64,000 bases of DNA, from NCBI RefSeq assembly GCF_000016825.1, contig NC_009513.1, positions 1,558,501 to 1,622,500 of the forward strand, written 5' to 3'. Made by a program: the position numbers and the translations under genes. The notes below the pieces were generated by a model that made no database searches, was not told the origin of the DNA, and saw only the letters and a list, made by a program, of their open reading frames with translations. Shown here in pieces: positions 42,261 to 51,683 of this stretch (its first letter is position 1; every line of letters begins with the position of its first letter). The stretch is from Limosilactobacillus reuteri subsp. reuteri (GTDB lineage Bacteria; Bacillota; Bacilli; Lactobacillales; Lactobacillaceae).

Positions 42261-43478
42261 TTAGTTAGCTTGTTTAGAATGACGAGTTGCAAAGAAAATA
42301 ATTAAGGCAATAACTATTAGCATTACCCCGTAGATTGGGAATGGTGCGGCAAGATCAAGGCCACTCATTGGGCGACCGACTAATCGATTCATCCATTCAG
42401 CAATTGTTGGTGAGAAGAAAGCTCCAAAGTTAAAACCAATCAGTACCATTGAAGTTACTAATGGTTGACGCTTAGCAGGAGCTAAATCCGGCAACAAGTT
42501 AAAAATCAACGGAGAAACTAATTGTAGTGGGAAGCCGATTAAAAGCAAACCAATTACTAACATTGCAAAGTTGCCGTTTGCGAAGGCAAATAAGAAGTTT
42601 GAAATGGCCATTAACCCGAGACCAAGGTAAACAGTGTTAAAACCTAACGCTTTATTAATTGATCCGTAGAATAAACCACCAAGCGTTGCCCCAATTAACA
42701 TTAAGGAAAGGAACATTGATGAACCAGTATAGCTACTTCCCTTAATTGCAACGGTTAAGCCAGGGAAACGATTTTCCATTCCAACATAATCTACAACCAA
42801 GAGGAAGGCAAAGAGAACAAGGAGGTAAACTACTGGACTAATCTTTTTAATTGGTTCTTCCACTTCAGTTAATTCTTCAGCAAGATCATCTTCGGCAACG
42901 TTATTATCCTGTGCTTTGCTATCGTCAGGAACACGAACGGCAAAGAAGAAGAGAACAACAAAGGCAAGAAGGTAGACGGCAAATGATGCATGCCAACCTG
43001 CATAGCTAAGAATTAACCCAGCAATTGCCAGGGTACAAGCTTGACCGATTTGTTCAGCCGCAGCACGCCAACCAAGCATTTGAGCTCGAGTTGTACCTTC
43101 ATACCAAACTGAAATCATCGAAATTGCTTGAGAATTGTATAAACCAAACCCTGCTCCTAAAACTAACCGCGAAATCAAAATCGCAGTGTAGTCATTCGCA
43201 AACATGGGAACAATTCCGGCAAGGCCAACAATTGTAACCCCGGCCATAATAATCTTCTTATCAGAAATATTGAACCATTGTTGAAGTAATGGTGAAAGGA
43301 CAACAAAAATCATTACAGCAAATGATGGAGTCGTAACTAAATATTCTGACTGTGTCTGTGAGATTCCGAGTGCCGCCTTTAATTGCGGTAAAGAACCTTG
43401 AATGGCATAAGCACTCGTAACCATGAATGAAACTGACAGGAACGCCAATTTGGTAACAAGAGAATTTTTGTTATTCAT
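42261..43478 (-). CDS. MFS transporter upstream of sucrose phosphorylase
   Basis: A 405-residue MFS protein with 12 predicted helices. The first half has [20 protein letters not shown] (motif-like loop), and a charged central loop ([20 protein letters not shown]) divides the halves. Its position right before gtfA and the common operators suggest that it imports sucrose or exports a product such as fructose; alternatively it is a general sugar or drug carrier. I do not see a signature that settles the substrate. The start has AAAGAG upstream. Confidence 0.82.
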   Translation of the reverse strand: MNNKNSLVTKLAFLSVSFMVTSAYAIQGSLPQLKAALGISQTQSEYLVTTPSFAVMIFVVLSPLLQQWFNISDKKIIMAGVTIVGLAGIVPMFANDYTAILISRLVLGAGFGLYNSQAISMISVWYEGTTRAQMLGWRAAAEQIGQACTLAIAGLILSYAGWHASFAVYLLAFVVLFFFAVRVPDDSKAQDNNVAEDDLAEELTEVEEPIKKISPVVYLLVLFAFLLVVDYVGMENRFPGLTVAIKGSSYTGSSMFLSLMLIGATLGGLFYGSINKALGFNTVYLGLGLMAISNFLFAFANGNFAMLVIGLLLIGFPLQLVSPLIFNLLPDLAPAKRQPLVTSMVLIGFNFGAFFSPTIAEWMNRLVGRPMSGLDLAAPFPIYGVMLIVIALIIFFATRHSKQAN

Positions 43479-43507
43479 AATTAGTAGGTACTCTTTCTAT
43501 AGGTATT

Positions 43508-43577
43508 TGATAAACGTTTATCATTACTGTACATCAATAATATACAATGAAGTTTTTAAAATGTCAAACGTTTAACA
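43508..43577 (-). promoter_or_regulatory. LacI-type operator pair and promoter of the MFS-gtfA operon
   Basis: TGATAAACGTTTATCA (43508-43523) is a perfect 16-bp palindrome and, read on the reverse strand, TGTTAAACGTTTGACA (43562-43577) is a close variant 54 bp away. The -35 box TTGACA is the end of the upstream site, and TATATT follows 17 bp later, so the upstream operator overlaps the -35 and the downstream one lies just past the start. Either a LacI-family sugar repressor or CcpA could bind; no such gene is in the window. Confidence 0.7.
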
Positions 43578-43712
43578 AAGATTTCCTACAAAAAATTGTA
43601 ATCCATTACATTGTTATTATAACGCGCCTTAAATGAAAATAGATGAAAACGGATGATAACGCTATTTTAGGTCTCTTTCGGGATTGCTTGTGAATTTTCA
43701 CGCATTATTTTT

Positions 43713-43759
43713 TATAAAAAAAGAGTAAAGCAATGACCGATTCATCGTTTTACTCTTTT
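43713..43759 (-). terminator. Intrinsic terminator of the M20 dipeptidase gene
   Basis: On the reverse strand AAAAGAGTAAAACGATG pairs with CATTGCTTTACTCTTTT around a short loop and is followed by T residues. Between it and the gtfA operon promoter (43580-43710) I see only AT-rich DNA. Confidence 0.8.
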
Positions 43760-43774
43760 CAACTTAGTATTTAC

Positions 43775-45109
43775 TTAATCCACACAAAGCTTCTTGATTG
43801 CCTGAGCATAGATTTCCATTGCTTTATACATGTCTGGCAATGGCCACTGTTCATTAGCTTGATGCATATAGTCGGGAGTTGTTGGTAACATTCCCCCAAA
43901 AGCAACACAATTATTCATCGTTCGGGCAAATGTTGCTCCACCAGAAATTTGCGGTTCAGCAGCAACATCCCCAGTTTGTTCTTTATAAACTTTCATCAAA
44001 GTTTGCACTAATTTACTGTCTTTTGGAACGTACAGGGGTGCTAAATAATCAAAATGAACATACTTCAAATCATAAGCTGCCACCTGTTTACTTAGTTTTG
44101 CTAGTAAATTATCGCGATCGATCGTTACGGGAATTCGTAAATCAATCTGCATTCTTGTTTCATTTTCATTAATTTCAAGACTAGAAATATTGAAAGTTAA
44201 TTGTCCAGACTCATCGCGAACATCACCGAGAACATTGCTCCCCGTTGCATCTTCCTTAAATAATTTGCCAATAAAATCAAGTGGCTTAAAATCAAAAACA
44301 TCATCAAGCGCAATCGCTAACCGTAAAACAGCATTCGTTCCTTCCGGTGCCATCATCGCATGAACAGACTTGCCAATAACAGTAATTGAATTACCGTCAC
44401 TTGTATATTCAAAGCCATGCTTATCTAAAGCCGCCTTCACTTCATCCTGCTTTGGACCATCGTACACTGCACTATCAGGGACCGCATTAAACGCATTTTT
44501 CAAGTTAATCTTTAGTTGATCTGTTCCTGGACCAACGAGATAAGATTGTTGCAACCCCTTTTCAGCATAAATTAATGGAAATTCAGCATCAGGAGAAATT
44601 CCACTATCAATCGGCGCTTCCTTTTTATTATATTCAGCAATTCCACGCCATAGAATTTCTTCATCAGTTCCATAAATAAAACGAATTCGTTGATTGAAGT
44701 GATAACCTTGATCCATCAATGCTTTAACAGCATATAAAGCTGCAATTCCTGGACCTTTATCATCTTGTGACCCTCGTCCATAAACTGCATCATTGATTAC
44801 TGTGCCTTTAAATGGATCATGTTTCCATTTGCCTAAATCGCCGGCAGGAACCGTATCAAGATGACAAATTACACCAAAAATTTTGTCCCCACTACCAACT
44901 TCTGCATAGCCATAGTACCCGTCTGGATCTTCATAGGTCTTAAAACCTAATTCATCACAAATCTTCATCATTTCATCGAGGGCGTTACGAATTCCTTTGC
45001 CAAATGGTGCGCCTTCTTCTGCTGGTTGATTATATGATGGAACAGAAATTAGTCGTTCTAAAATTTTAACAGCAGCTTTTTGTTCATCTTCTGTAATAAT
45101 TTTATCCAT
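43775..45109 (-). CDS. M20 family dipeptidase (Sapep/PepV-like)
   Basis: A 444-residue metallopeptidase. The two-metal site is seen in ICHLDTVPAG (His and nearby Asp), YGRGSQDDKG (bridging Asp) and YGTDEEILWRG (catalytic Glu pair), with a later His in the C-terminal QISGGATFAR/HQAN region. The insertion domain with GKSVHAMMAPEGTNA belongs to the Sapep/PepV group, which cleaves dipeptides in the cytoplasm. It starts 12 bp after a YfcC-type carrier gene on the same strand, so uptake and hydrolysis of a peptide or amino-acid compound are probably coupled. Confidence 0.88.
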   Translation of the reverse strand: MDKIITEDEQKAAVKILERLISVPSYNQPAEEGAPFGKGIRNALDEMMKICDELGFKTYEDPDGYYGYAEVGSGDKIFGVICHLDTVPAGDLGKWKHDPFKGTVINDAVYGRGSQDDKGPGIAALYAVKALMDQGYHFNQRIRFIYGTDEEILWRGIAEYNKKEAPIDSGISPDAEFPLIYAEKGLQQSYLVGPGTDQLKINLKNAFNAVPDSAVYDGPKQDEVKAALDKHGFEYTSDGNSITVIGKSVHAMMAPEGTNAVLRLAIALDDVFDFKPLDFIGKLFKEDATGSNVLGDVRDESGQLTFNISSLEINENETRMQIDLRIPVTIDRDNLLAKLSKQVAAYDLKYVHFDYLAPLYVPKDSKLVQTLMKVYKEQTGDVAAEPQISGGATFARTMNNCVAFGGMLPTTPDYMHQANEQWPLPDMYKAMEIYAQAIKKLCVD

Positions 45110-45121
45110 TCAAATCCCCTC

Positions 45122-46639
45122 CTAGAGCAAGGCAGCAATTCCTAAGAACAAGCAAGTAGCAACAAAGAGATAAATCATTAATTTCAGCATCCACTTCCAC
45201 CAAATGCCGACATTAATATGCGCAATTGCTAATGCTCCCATAACAACTCCCGAAGTTGGGGTAATAAGGTTAACCCAACCTGAAGCTGCTTGATAAGCAG
45301 TAATAACAAGGCTACCAGAAACATGCGCAAAATGTCCCATTGGTCCGATAATTCCCATCGTTGCCGCAGCTAACCCAGACGTTGATGGAATTAAGAATGA
45401 CATTGGGATATAGAAAATGTAAGTCAAAATAATAAAGATCGTTTGTGATAATCCATGAAGGCCCAATTCTCCCCAGTGAAGAACTGTTCCAGTGATCATC
45501 CCATTATTCATTATTACTTGAATTCCCCGTGCAACTGCCACAATAATTGCAACGCTTAAGAAATCTCCCATTCCTGACATGAAAGCATCAATAAATTCAC
45601 TTTCCTTCATATGGTAAACAGCCATAATCAAGACCGACATAAAGAGGAAGAGCATGGTAATTTCATTGAAGTACCATGTTCCAAAGGGTGCCATATCATG
45701 CCCTAATAAATCGCCTAGGAATGGAATATTAACCAACCACTTTGTAAATTTATCAAAAAATGTCCAATGGCTATTAAGGTTTGACCATGGAATTAGTCCT
45801 AGAATCATCACAACAAAAGTAATTCCGAATAGCCAAATAACTGTCTTTTGACGACCGGTCATCTTATGGTCGTCATTAGGATCAGCCTTGACTAAAAAGT
45901 GCTTTTCATCTTCTGCTCGTTGATTGTAAACTAATGATTTAGTTGGATCTTTTTCAATTACCGATGCATAGTGGTAAACATAAATAATACTAATCGTTAT
46001 CGTAATAATTAAAAGGATTACCCGGGAAACTAAACCATCACCAGGAGAAATATTTAACGTTTGAGAAGCTACTCCTGTGGCAAACGGGTTAACAGTTGAT
46101 GCTAAACAACCAACTTGACTTCCCACTAAAGCAATCGCAACCGCTACAATTGAATCAAAGCCAACACCCATCATCACGGGGATCAAGAGAGGATAGAATG
46201 CAATCGTTTCTTCCCCCATTCCATATGTTGATCCACCAAGAGCAAACAGAAGCATTAAAATTGGAATCAATTGTTTTTCTCGTCCCTTATACCGGCGAAC
46301 GATTGAACCGATCCCTTCGTTTAATGCATTTGTCTTATTAACCACTCCTAGGAATCCACCGATAACAAGAATAAATAGTGATACTGAGATAGCTCCATCT
46401 GTCTTTTTATCACCGACCATCCCGATAACGGGTGCCATAAAGATATCCCAAATTCCCTGGGGTTTATTTGTCACCGCCTTATATGTGCCAGAAATAATAT
46501 TTCCAGCTTTATCCGTCTCATATGTCCCTGCTGGTATAATCCACGTTAAAATTGCAATTAAAATAATAATTAAAAATAAAATTGTAAACGCAGAGGGCAT
46601 ATGAAAATGATGTTTTTTCTTCGTTTGCGTTTCCTGCAC
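45122..46639 (-). CDS. YfcC-family carrier (DcuC superfamily)
   Basis: A 505-residue membrane protein with about 12 helices and the YfcC opening HMPSAFTILFLIIILIAILT WIIPAG-type pattern, GEETIAFYPLLIPVMMGVGF, and PSTSGLAAATMGIIGPMG near the C terminus. Such carriers are linked to arginine/ornithine or small peptide and amino-acid transport; substrate here is unknown. Start is GTG (46639) after AGAGGCGG. It forms an operon with an M20 dipeptidase. A cre-like site lies in its promoter region. Confidence 0.83.
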   Translation of the reverse strand: MQETQTKKKHHFHMPSAFTILFLIIILIAILTWIIPAGTYETDKAGNIISGTYKAVTNKPQGIWDIFMAPVIGMVGDKKTDGAISVSLFILVIGGFLGVVNKTNALNEGIGSIVRRYKGREKQLIPILMLLFALGGSTYGMGEETIAFYPLLIPVMMGVGFDSIVAVAIALVGSQVGCLASTVNPFATGVASQTLNISPGDGLVSRVILLIITITISIIYVYHYASVIEKDPTKSLVYNQRAEDEKHFLVKADPNDDHKMTGRQKTVIWLFGITFVVMILGLIPWSNLNSHWTFFDKFTKWLVNIPFLGDLLGHDMAPFGTWYFNEITMLFLFMSVLIMAVYHMKESEFIDAFMSGMGDFLSVAIIVAVARGIQVIMNNGMITGTVLHWGELGLHGLSQTIFIILTYIFYIPMSFLIPSTSGLAAATMGIIGPMGHFAHVSGSLVITAYQAASGWVNLITPTSGVVMGALAIAHINVGIWWKWMLKLMIYLFVATCLFLGIAALL

Positions 46640-46689
46640 AATAACCGCCTCTTTTGTAAAATTAGTATCAATTTTATTTTAATTCAGTT

Positions 46690-46703
46690 TGAAAGCGGCT
46701 TCA
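46690..46703. promoter_or_regulatory. cre-like site between YfcC and DyP genes
   Basis: TGAAAGCGGCTTCA is near-palindromic with the central CG of CcpA sites. It lies about 50 bp upstream of the YfcC start, at the expected -35 region, and about 70 bp from the DyP gene. Catabolite control is inferred. Confidence 0.45.
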
Positions 46704-46773
46704 ACTTAATCTAAGAATTATCCTTAAAGAATGCTATAATTGCCTTGTAGTAATTTTAAGGAGGATGAAGCTA

Positions 46774-47718
46774 ATGGTAATGAATCCTAATAAAGCACAA
46801 GACGTTTGGAAAGACGCCGGTGAACATGTCCAATTTACTGTATTAGAATTAAAACGAGAAAATCAAGCAAAGGAACAAGAAGCAATTCAAGAATTTGTTG
46901 AACGGTTCCAAGCAATTACTCGATCACTGCGAATTCGGGATAATAAGGGTAATCTTAAAGTTTCTTTAGGCTTTAGCAACGACGCATGGGACTATCTTTT
47001 CCCAAATGCCCCTAAACCCAAAGAATTAGAAACTTACCAAACATTAACCGGGCCAAAATACAAAATGCCTGCCGCAAAAGGAGATATTTTCCTCCATATT
47101 CGTGCAAACGATGAGGCTGCAGTTTACGAATTCATGGCTCAAGTAATGCTCTTTATTAGAGATATTACTAATGTTGTTGATGAAACAAAGGGCTTTCGCT
47201 ATTTTGAAGGCCGGGCCATTATTGGCTTTATTGATGGAACTGAAAATCCGGAACCTCAGGATGCTGCTGAATACGCAATTATTGGTGATGAGGATCCTAC
47301 GTTTGAAAATGGTTCATATGCCTTTGCACAAAAATGGCGGCATAACATGGACATTTGGAATAAGCTAACTACTGAAACGCAAGAAAAAGCTGTTGGACGA
47401 AAGAAGTTTTCTGACTTAGAATTAAGCGAAAAAGAGAAGTTTAAGAATGCTCATAATGTCGCTTCCCAAGCGGAAATTGATGGTATTGAACAGAAGATTG
47501 TGCGCATGAATGTTCCATATTCAGACCCTGCCGCTGATAATACTGGAACTTTCTTTATTGGTTATTCAAGGCATTGGACTGTAACTAAGAAGATGCTTGA
47601 AAATATGCTTGAGCAAAACGATTATCTCCTAACTTTCTCTGATATTTTAGGTGGTCAACTCTTCTTTATTCCTTCGCGTCCAATGTTGGATCAAATTGCT
47701 GAAGGCGAATTAAATTAG
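46774..47718 (+). CDS. DyP-type haem peroxidase
   Basis: A 314-residue dye-decolourising peroxidase. The GxxDG motif is present in FIDGTENPEPQDA (catalytic Asp), with the conserved proximal and distal region further on (GTFFIGYSRHWTVTKKMLEN). No signal peptide is present, so it is cytoplasmic. It needs haem, which this kind of bacterium normally takes up. I chose the ATG at 46774, nine bases after GGAGG; the ATG at 46765 overlaps the ribosome site. A TATAAT box lies at about 46734. It is followed immediately by the ABC-F attenuator promoter. Confidence 0.88.
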   Translation: MVMNPNKAQDVWKDAGEHVQFTVLELKRENQAKEQEAIQEFVERFQAITRSLRIRDNKGNLKVSLGFSNDAWDYLFPNAPKPKELETYQTLTGPKYKMPAAKGDIFLHIRANDEAAVYEFMAQVMLFIRDITNVVDETKGFRYFEGRAIIGFIDGTENPEPQDAAEYAIIGDEDPTFENGSYAFAQKWRHNMDIWNKLTTETQEKAVGRKKFSDLELSEKEKFKNAHNVASQAEIDGIEQKIVRMNVPYSDPAADNTGTFFIGYSRHWTVTKKMLENMLEQNDYLLTFSDILGGQLFFIPSRPMLDQIAEGELN

Positions 47719-47722
47719 TTGA

Positions 47723-47751
47723 TTGACAAGTTGAAGGCAAATTGCTATATT
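47723..47751 (+). promoter_or_regulatory. Promoter of the ABC-F leader
   Basis: TTGACA (47723-47728) and TATATT (47746-47751) are 17 bp apart and start five bases after the DyP stop codon. Transcription would begin near 47758, about 220 bases before the ABC-F start codon. Confidence 0.75.
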
Positions 47752-47757
47752 ATTAGT

Positions 47758-47945
47758 AGCAAATTTTAAGAGGGATCATCCATTGAAATTTTAATTCTAC
47801 ACAATTTAATGTATCTGGAACTGTGGATTCACGCAGAAAGATACTACGGGTAGAATTATTTTTCAATGATTGATCAATAAATGAGAACTAATGGGCCAAT
47901 ACCATTAGTTTAAAAGTCTACCTGTAGTGGTGGGCTTTTTTTCGT
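47758..47945 (+). promoter_or_regulatory. Attenuator leader with short ORF and mutually exclusive stems
   Basis: The leader contains AAGAGGG and then TTG-AAA-TTT-TAA (47783-47794), a three-codon ORF (Met-Lys-Phe). A long stem pairs CATTGAAA and AATTCTAC (47781-47800) with GTAGAATT and TTTCAATG (47850-47868), enclosing GTATCT/AGATAC. ACTACGGGTAGA (47843-47854) can instead pair with TCTACCTGTAGT (47917-47928, one G-U), which would dissolve the terminator AAAGTCTACC/GGTGGGCTTT (47913-47938) that precedes seven T. A hairpin AACTAATGG/CCATTAGTT sits between. A second possible ORF of 14 codons starts at the ATG at 47809, without ribosome site. Confidence 0.7.
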
Positions 47946-47981
47946 TACCTTTTCTGCGAGTAACGAAAGGGTGATTTTTTA

Positions 47982-49450
47982 ATGGAACCAATCACGATAA
48001 ATAATTTAACTTTTGCTTATCCGGGACAAGAACCGCTTTTTAATCATTGTGATCTTAATATTAGCAGCGATTGGAAACTTGGTCTTCTTGGACGAAACGG
48101 TCGGGGCAAAACCACACTACTCAAAATCTTGCAAAAGCAACTTTCCTTTCAAGGAAGTATTCAAACCAATCTTAAGTTTAACTATTATCCATTAGTAATT
48201 CGTGAACCGAATGATTACACATTGAATGTCCTTATGAGAAGTGGCTATCAAGGTGAGCAATGGCAAATCGAACGAGAATTAAATTTGATGGCAACTCCCA
48301 CAGAATTACTATGGCAACCTTTCAGTAGTCTTAGTGGTGGCGAACAAACACATGTGATGCTAGCAACCCTTTTTGCCCAGGATGGATATTTCCCCCTGCT
48401 TGACGAACCGACTAATCACCTTGATCAGGATGGTCGAAAACAAATTGCTCAATATCTAAAAGCGAAAAAAACGGCTTCATTATCACTAGCCATGACCGAG
48501 ATTTTCTCGATAAAGTCATTGACCATTCATTAGTGATTGAACAACACCAGCTTGTTTTAACCCGTGGTAATTACAGTGATTATTTCGTTCATAAGGAGCA
48601 ACGAGATTCTACGGCCATCAAGAAAAACGAAAATTTATTAAAAGATATTCGTCATTTAAAGCAAACACGTCAGGCAAAATCTCAATGGGCTCAACAAGCA
48701 GAAAATGAAAAGAAGAATAATTCGCATGCGGATAAAGGCTTTATTGGTGCCAAAGCTGCAAAAATGATGAAAAAAGCAACCATAATGAAAGGACGCTTAG
48801 ACACCGCAATCGAGGAACGAAAAGGACTTTTAAAAGAGATTGAAAACGTTGTTCCGCTAACAATTAATGTCCTCCCCACTAATCATCAACTATTGTTAAG
48901 CATTAATGATCTAACGTTATCGTATCCAACTAAACAACCCTGTTCTAATATCACTACAACCATTGAAAAAAATGACCAGGTCCTGCTCTGTGGGAATAAT
49001 GGTACTGGAAAATCTAGTATTATTAATGCAATCATCGGGACATTCAGTGGTAAACAAAGCGGAGAGATACTTTTTAGCAGTGCCCTTAAAATCAGCACAG
49101 TGCGTCAAGATTATTCTGATAATCATGGAAGTTTACGTAGTTTTGTATCTTCTTCTAAAATTAACTACGATCAATTTCTTAACCTTCTTCGTAAATTAGG
49201 AATGGAACGTGCTACTTTTAATGTTCCGATTGAAGAAATGAGTATGGGACAACAAAAGAAGGTTGAACTAGCACGGTCATTAGCTGAACCCGCTCACCTT
49301 TATTTATGGGATGAACCGCTAAACTATCTTGATACCTATAATCAGCAACAACTAATTCAGTTAATTCAAGAAAAGCGATCACCAATGCTAATTGTTGAAC
49401 ATGATCAAAATTTCATTAAGCAAATTGCTACAAAGAAAATTGAAATTTAA
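47982..49450 (+). pseudogene. ABC-F ribosomal protection protein (Lsa/Vga-like), split by a one-base frameshift
   Basis: Read as one gene it gives about 489 residues, the normal length of antibiotic-resistance ABC-F proteins, which bind the ribosomal E site and dislodge lincosamides, streptogramins or pleuromutilins. The first ATPase domain has GRNGRGKTT and LSSLSGGEQTHVMLA then LLDEPTNHLD. A run of seven A at 48465-48471 shifts the frame, giving a stop at 48533; one more A restores K-K-N-GFIITSHDRDFLDK and joins the second half, with GNNGTGKSS, EEMSMGQQKKVELARSL and LWDEPLNYLD. The WDEPLNYLD form is characteristic of the Lsa group. The break may be a real mutation, a sequence error, or slippage on the A-run. 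Confidence 0.8.
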
Positions 49451-49488
49451 TATTTCCTGGGAAATAATCAACTTTACAAAGTTAGTGT

Positions 49489-49667
49489 TAAAAAGCTGAG
49501 AGAAAATTTGTTTTTCTCCCAGCCTTAACTGTTTTCACGAACAATAGCAAGATATCGTGGAAATTAACCGCAAGGCTCGAGGCTAAGTCCGAACAATAAT
49601 CAGCCCGTGCTAATCACCGTTCTATCCTTAGCCCACCGCCTTGTCGAGAAGGTTAATTCCCACTCAC
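49489..49667 (-). repeat. Composite repeat-terminator element, copy 4 (full length)
   Basis: Reverse orientation: begins GTGAGTGGGAATTAACC at 49667, ten bases after the esterase stop codon, continues through CTCGACAAGGCGGTGGGCTAAG, ends GGTTAATTTCCACGATATC and finishes with the hairpin GGCTGGGAGAAAAA / TTTTCTCTCAGC (49494-49524). The two arms GTGGGAATTAACC and GGTTAATTTCCAC form a terminal inverted repeat with one mismatch. Confidence 0.8.
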
Positions 49668-49676
49668 AATCATTAG

Positions 49677-50393
49677 CTAAATTAAATTCAGTTCAGTTAA
49701 CCACTCAAGAAATAGCGGGAACCACTTTCCCATATGATTATCTACCCGATCATTATTAACAATACCAGTATATTCGTTAGCTAACGCGATTCCATGTCCC
49801 CCAGTGCCAAACTCATGTAATTCATATGGAATATCATTCTTAATTAACGCATCTGCATATACTTGAAGGTGATCAACAAAGGGAGTCAGTTCATCTTTTG
49901 CCGATCCCCACATAAAGGTTGGTGGTGTTTGCGGATTTACTAATTTCGCTACATTCTCTGTTGTAACCCCCATACGTTCATCAATCAAGGGTTGAATAAC
50001 AGGATATCCTAATGCGGCGAATCTAGCGTGTGTTAGTTTTTCATTACTATATGCAGCGGCAATTTGGCCTCCTGCAGAAAAGCCAATAATCCCCAACCGA
50101 TCAGCGTCAACATCTAATTCAGCTGCATGGTTGACGATATATTCAAATGCTTGGTGAACCGCTATTTTGGCTTCTTCATAATTCTTATGCTCAACTACCG
50201 GATATCGTACAACAAATGTTTGCCATGCATGGGTTGCAAACGTTAATGCCACCCGTTCAGAATCTCGCTCCATGATCTGGTTATAACTGCCTCCTGGTAA
50301 AATAACAAGACCGGGCAAAGCTTTATCAGTATTACTATGATAAATATCTAGAGACGAATATGGTTGATCTAAGTTAACACTTTTAATTTCCAT
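49677..50393 (-). CDS. Alpha/beta hydrolase (acetyl-xylan esterase/dienelactone hydrolase-like)
   Basis: A 238-residue alpha/beta hydrolase. The nucleophile elbow is LGIIGFSAGGQIAAAYS (Ser at about residue 114), the oxyanion segment LVILPGGSYNQIMERDSERV, the acid lies in WGSAKDELTPF and His in FGTGGHGIALAN. This order is like BD-FAE/acetyl esterase proteins from gut bacteria that release acetyl or feruloyl groups. No signal peptide, so it acts on small substrates in the cytoplasm. It is monocistronic and ends at repeat copy 4. Confidence 0.83.
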   Translation of the reverse strand: MEIKSVNLDQPYSSLDIYHSNTDKALPGLVILPGGSYNQIMERDSERVALTFATHAWQTFVVRYPVVEHKNYEEAKIAVHQAFEYIVNHAAELDVDADRLGIIGFSAGGQIAAAYSNEKLTHARFAALGYPVIQPLIDERMGVTTENVAKLVNPQTPPTFMWGSAKDELTPFVDHLQVYADALIKNDIPYELHEFGTGGHGIALANEYTGIVNNDRVDNHMGKWFPLFLEWLTELNLI

Positions 50394-50571
50394 TTTCTCA
50401 CCTCATTTTGATTTTTTAAATGTCGAAATTACAATGAATAGTATAACCTTAATCTGAGATAAACGATACAGGTAAAAAAATGTTATTAATTCACAAATTT
50501 CCCCTTGTTTATTATGATACATTTGTTAAAGTGATAAGGTATCAATTATTATTTGGGGGTTAGAAAATCTA

Positions 50572-51600
50572 ATGAGTATTATGAAGACTAGGTCATTCTG
50601 GATTGCTGCCATTATGACCTTAATTTGTTCTGTTGCTGGGGTGCTTTTAGCAAAACTACCTTATGTCAACTTGATTGGAGCATTGGTCATTGCTTTATTA
50701 TTAGGTATTGCCATGCAGTTGACTCCTGCTAGCTTGCGGAATGAGGCTCAAGGCGGCATCGGATTTATTTCTAACAAATTTTTACGGCTTGGTATTATTC
50801 TTCTTGGTTTCCGCTTAAACCTAGAAAAACTTGCGGCCGCAGGGGTTAAGACTATTTTGGTTGCAGCTATTGGGGTTACCGGCACGATTGTCCTCACTTA
50901 TTGGCTTAGTCGAAAGTTTGGTGCAGAAGATGAATTAGCTATCCTTTCTGCTTGCGGCTGTGGTATTTGTGGAGCGGCTGCCGTAATGGGGGTTTCACCA
51001 CAAATTGAAACCGACAACGAGGAGCGCAAACGAGAAAATGAAGTATTAGCTGTTGCTGTTGTTTGTGTAATGGGAACAGTCTTTACTTTAGTTGAAATTG
51101 GAATCAAACCATTAATCGGGCTTACTGACCCACAGTTTGGAATTGTTGCCGGTGGTTCATTGCATGAAATTGCTCATGCCGTTGCTGCCGGAGGTGCTTT
51201 CGGTGAAGCAAGCTTAGATAACGCCCTTATTATGAAACTTTCACGGGTTCTTCTCTTGGCGCCAGTCGCTTTAATTGTTGGTTACTGGTATTAACACCGT
51301 CTTGTAGTTGAAAGTGAAGAAGAACATACTAAAGAACCAAAGAAATTACCAATTCCTTGGTTCCTTGGCGGTTTTATTTTAACTAGCGTGTTAGGAACCT
51401 TTCTTCCATTCTCACCAGCTTTTCTTGATGCACTTGTTCAAGCAGCCTATATCTTTTTAGGAATGGCAATGGCTGCATTAGGTGTTTCAGTAAACTTTAA
51501 AGTTATTTTTAAACGCGGAGGAGCCGTTTTTGGCGCAGCTGCGATTAGCTCAACCTGTTTATTGGTGTTCATGATTATTATGAGTAAAATATTCTTCTAA
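50572..51600 (+). pseudogene. YeiH-family putative sulfate/sulfonate exporter (UPF0324), interrupted by a nonsense codon
   Basis: The frame runs 342 residues, the normal length of YeiH/UPF0324 membrane proteins, but has an in-frame TAA at 51292-51294 after YWY. The sequence continues without shift (HRLVVESEEEHTKEPKKLPI ... AAYIFLGMAMAALGVSVNFK), with the last three membrane helices. A CAA-to-TAA change would explain it. The first part has LGFRLNLEKLAAAGVKTILV and ACGCGICGAAAVMGVSPQI, hallmark sequences. The 240-residue product would lack the end of the membrane domain and is probably inactive. A sequence error at one base is the alternative. Its start lacks a strong ribosome site (GGGGG at 50553-50557 is about 14 bases away). 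Confidence 0.82.
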
Positions 51601-51603
51601 TTA

Positions 51604-51674
51604 TTAAAAGCGTTAAATTGAGGATTTATTTTAAAAGGGCATATCGCCTTTCCTCCAATTTAACGCTTTTTATT
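51604..51674. terminator. Bidirectional terminator after the YeiH gene
   Basis: AAAAGCGTTAAATTGAGGA (51606-51624) pairs with TCCTCCAATTTAACGCTTTT (51651-51670, one bulge), with a second GGGC..GCCTTT stem inside and a T-run after. Confidence 0.8.
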
Positions 51675-51683
51675 TATATTCTT

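Noticed and set aside
48013..48195. Forward 60-codon frame inside the ABC-F gene
   Set aside because: It is a shadow frame; the ABC-F frame has the Walker A motif over the same bases.
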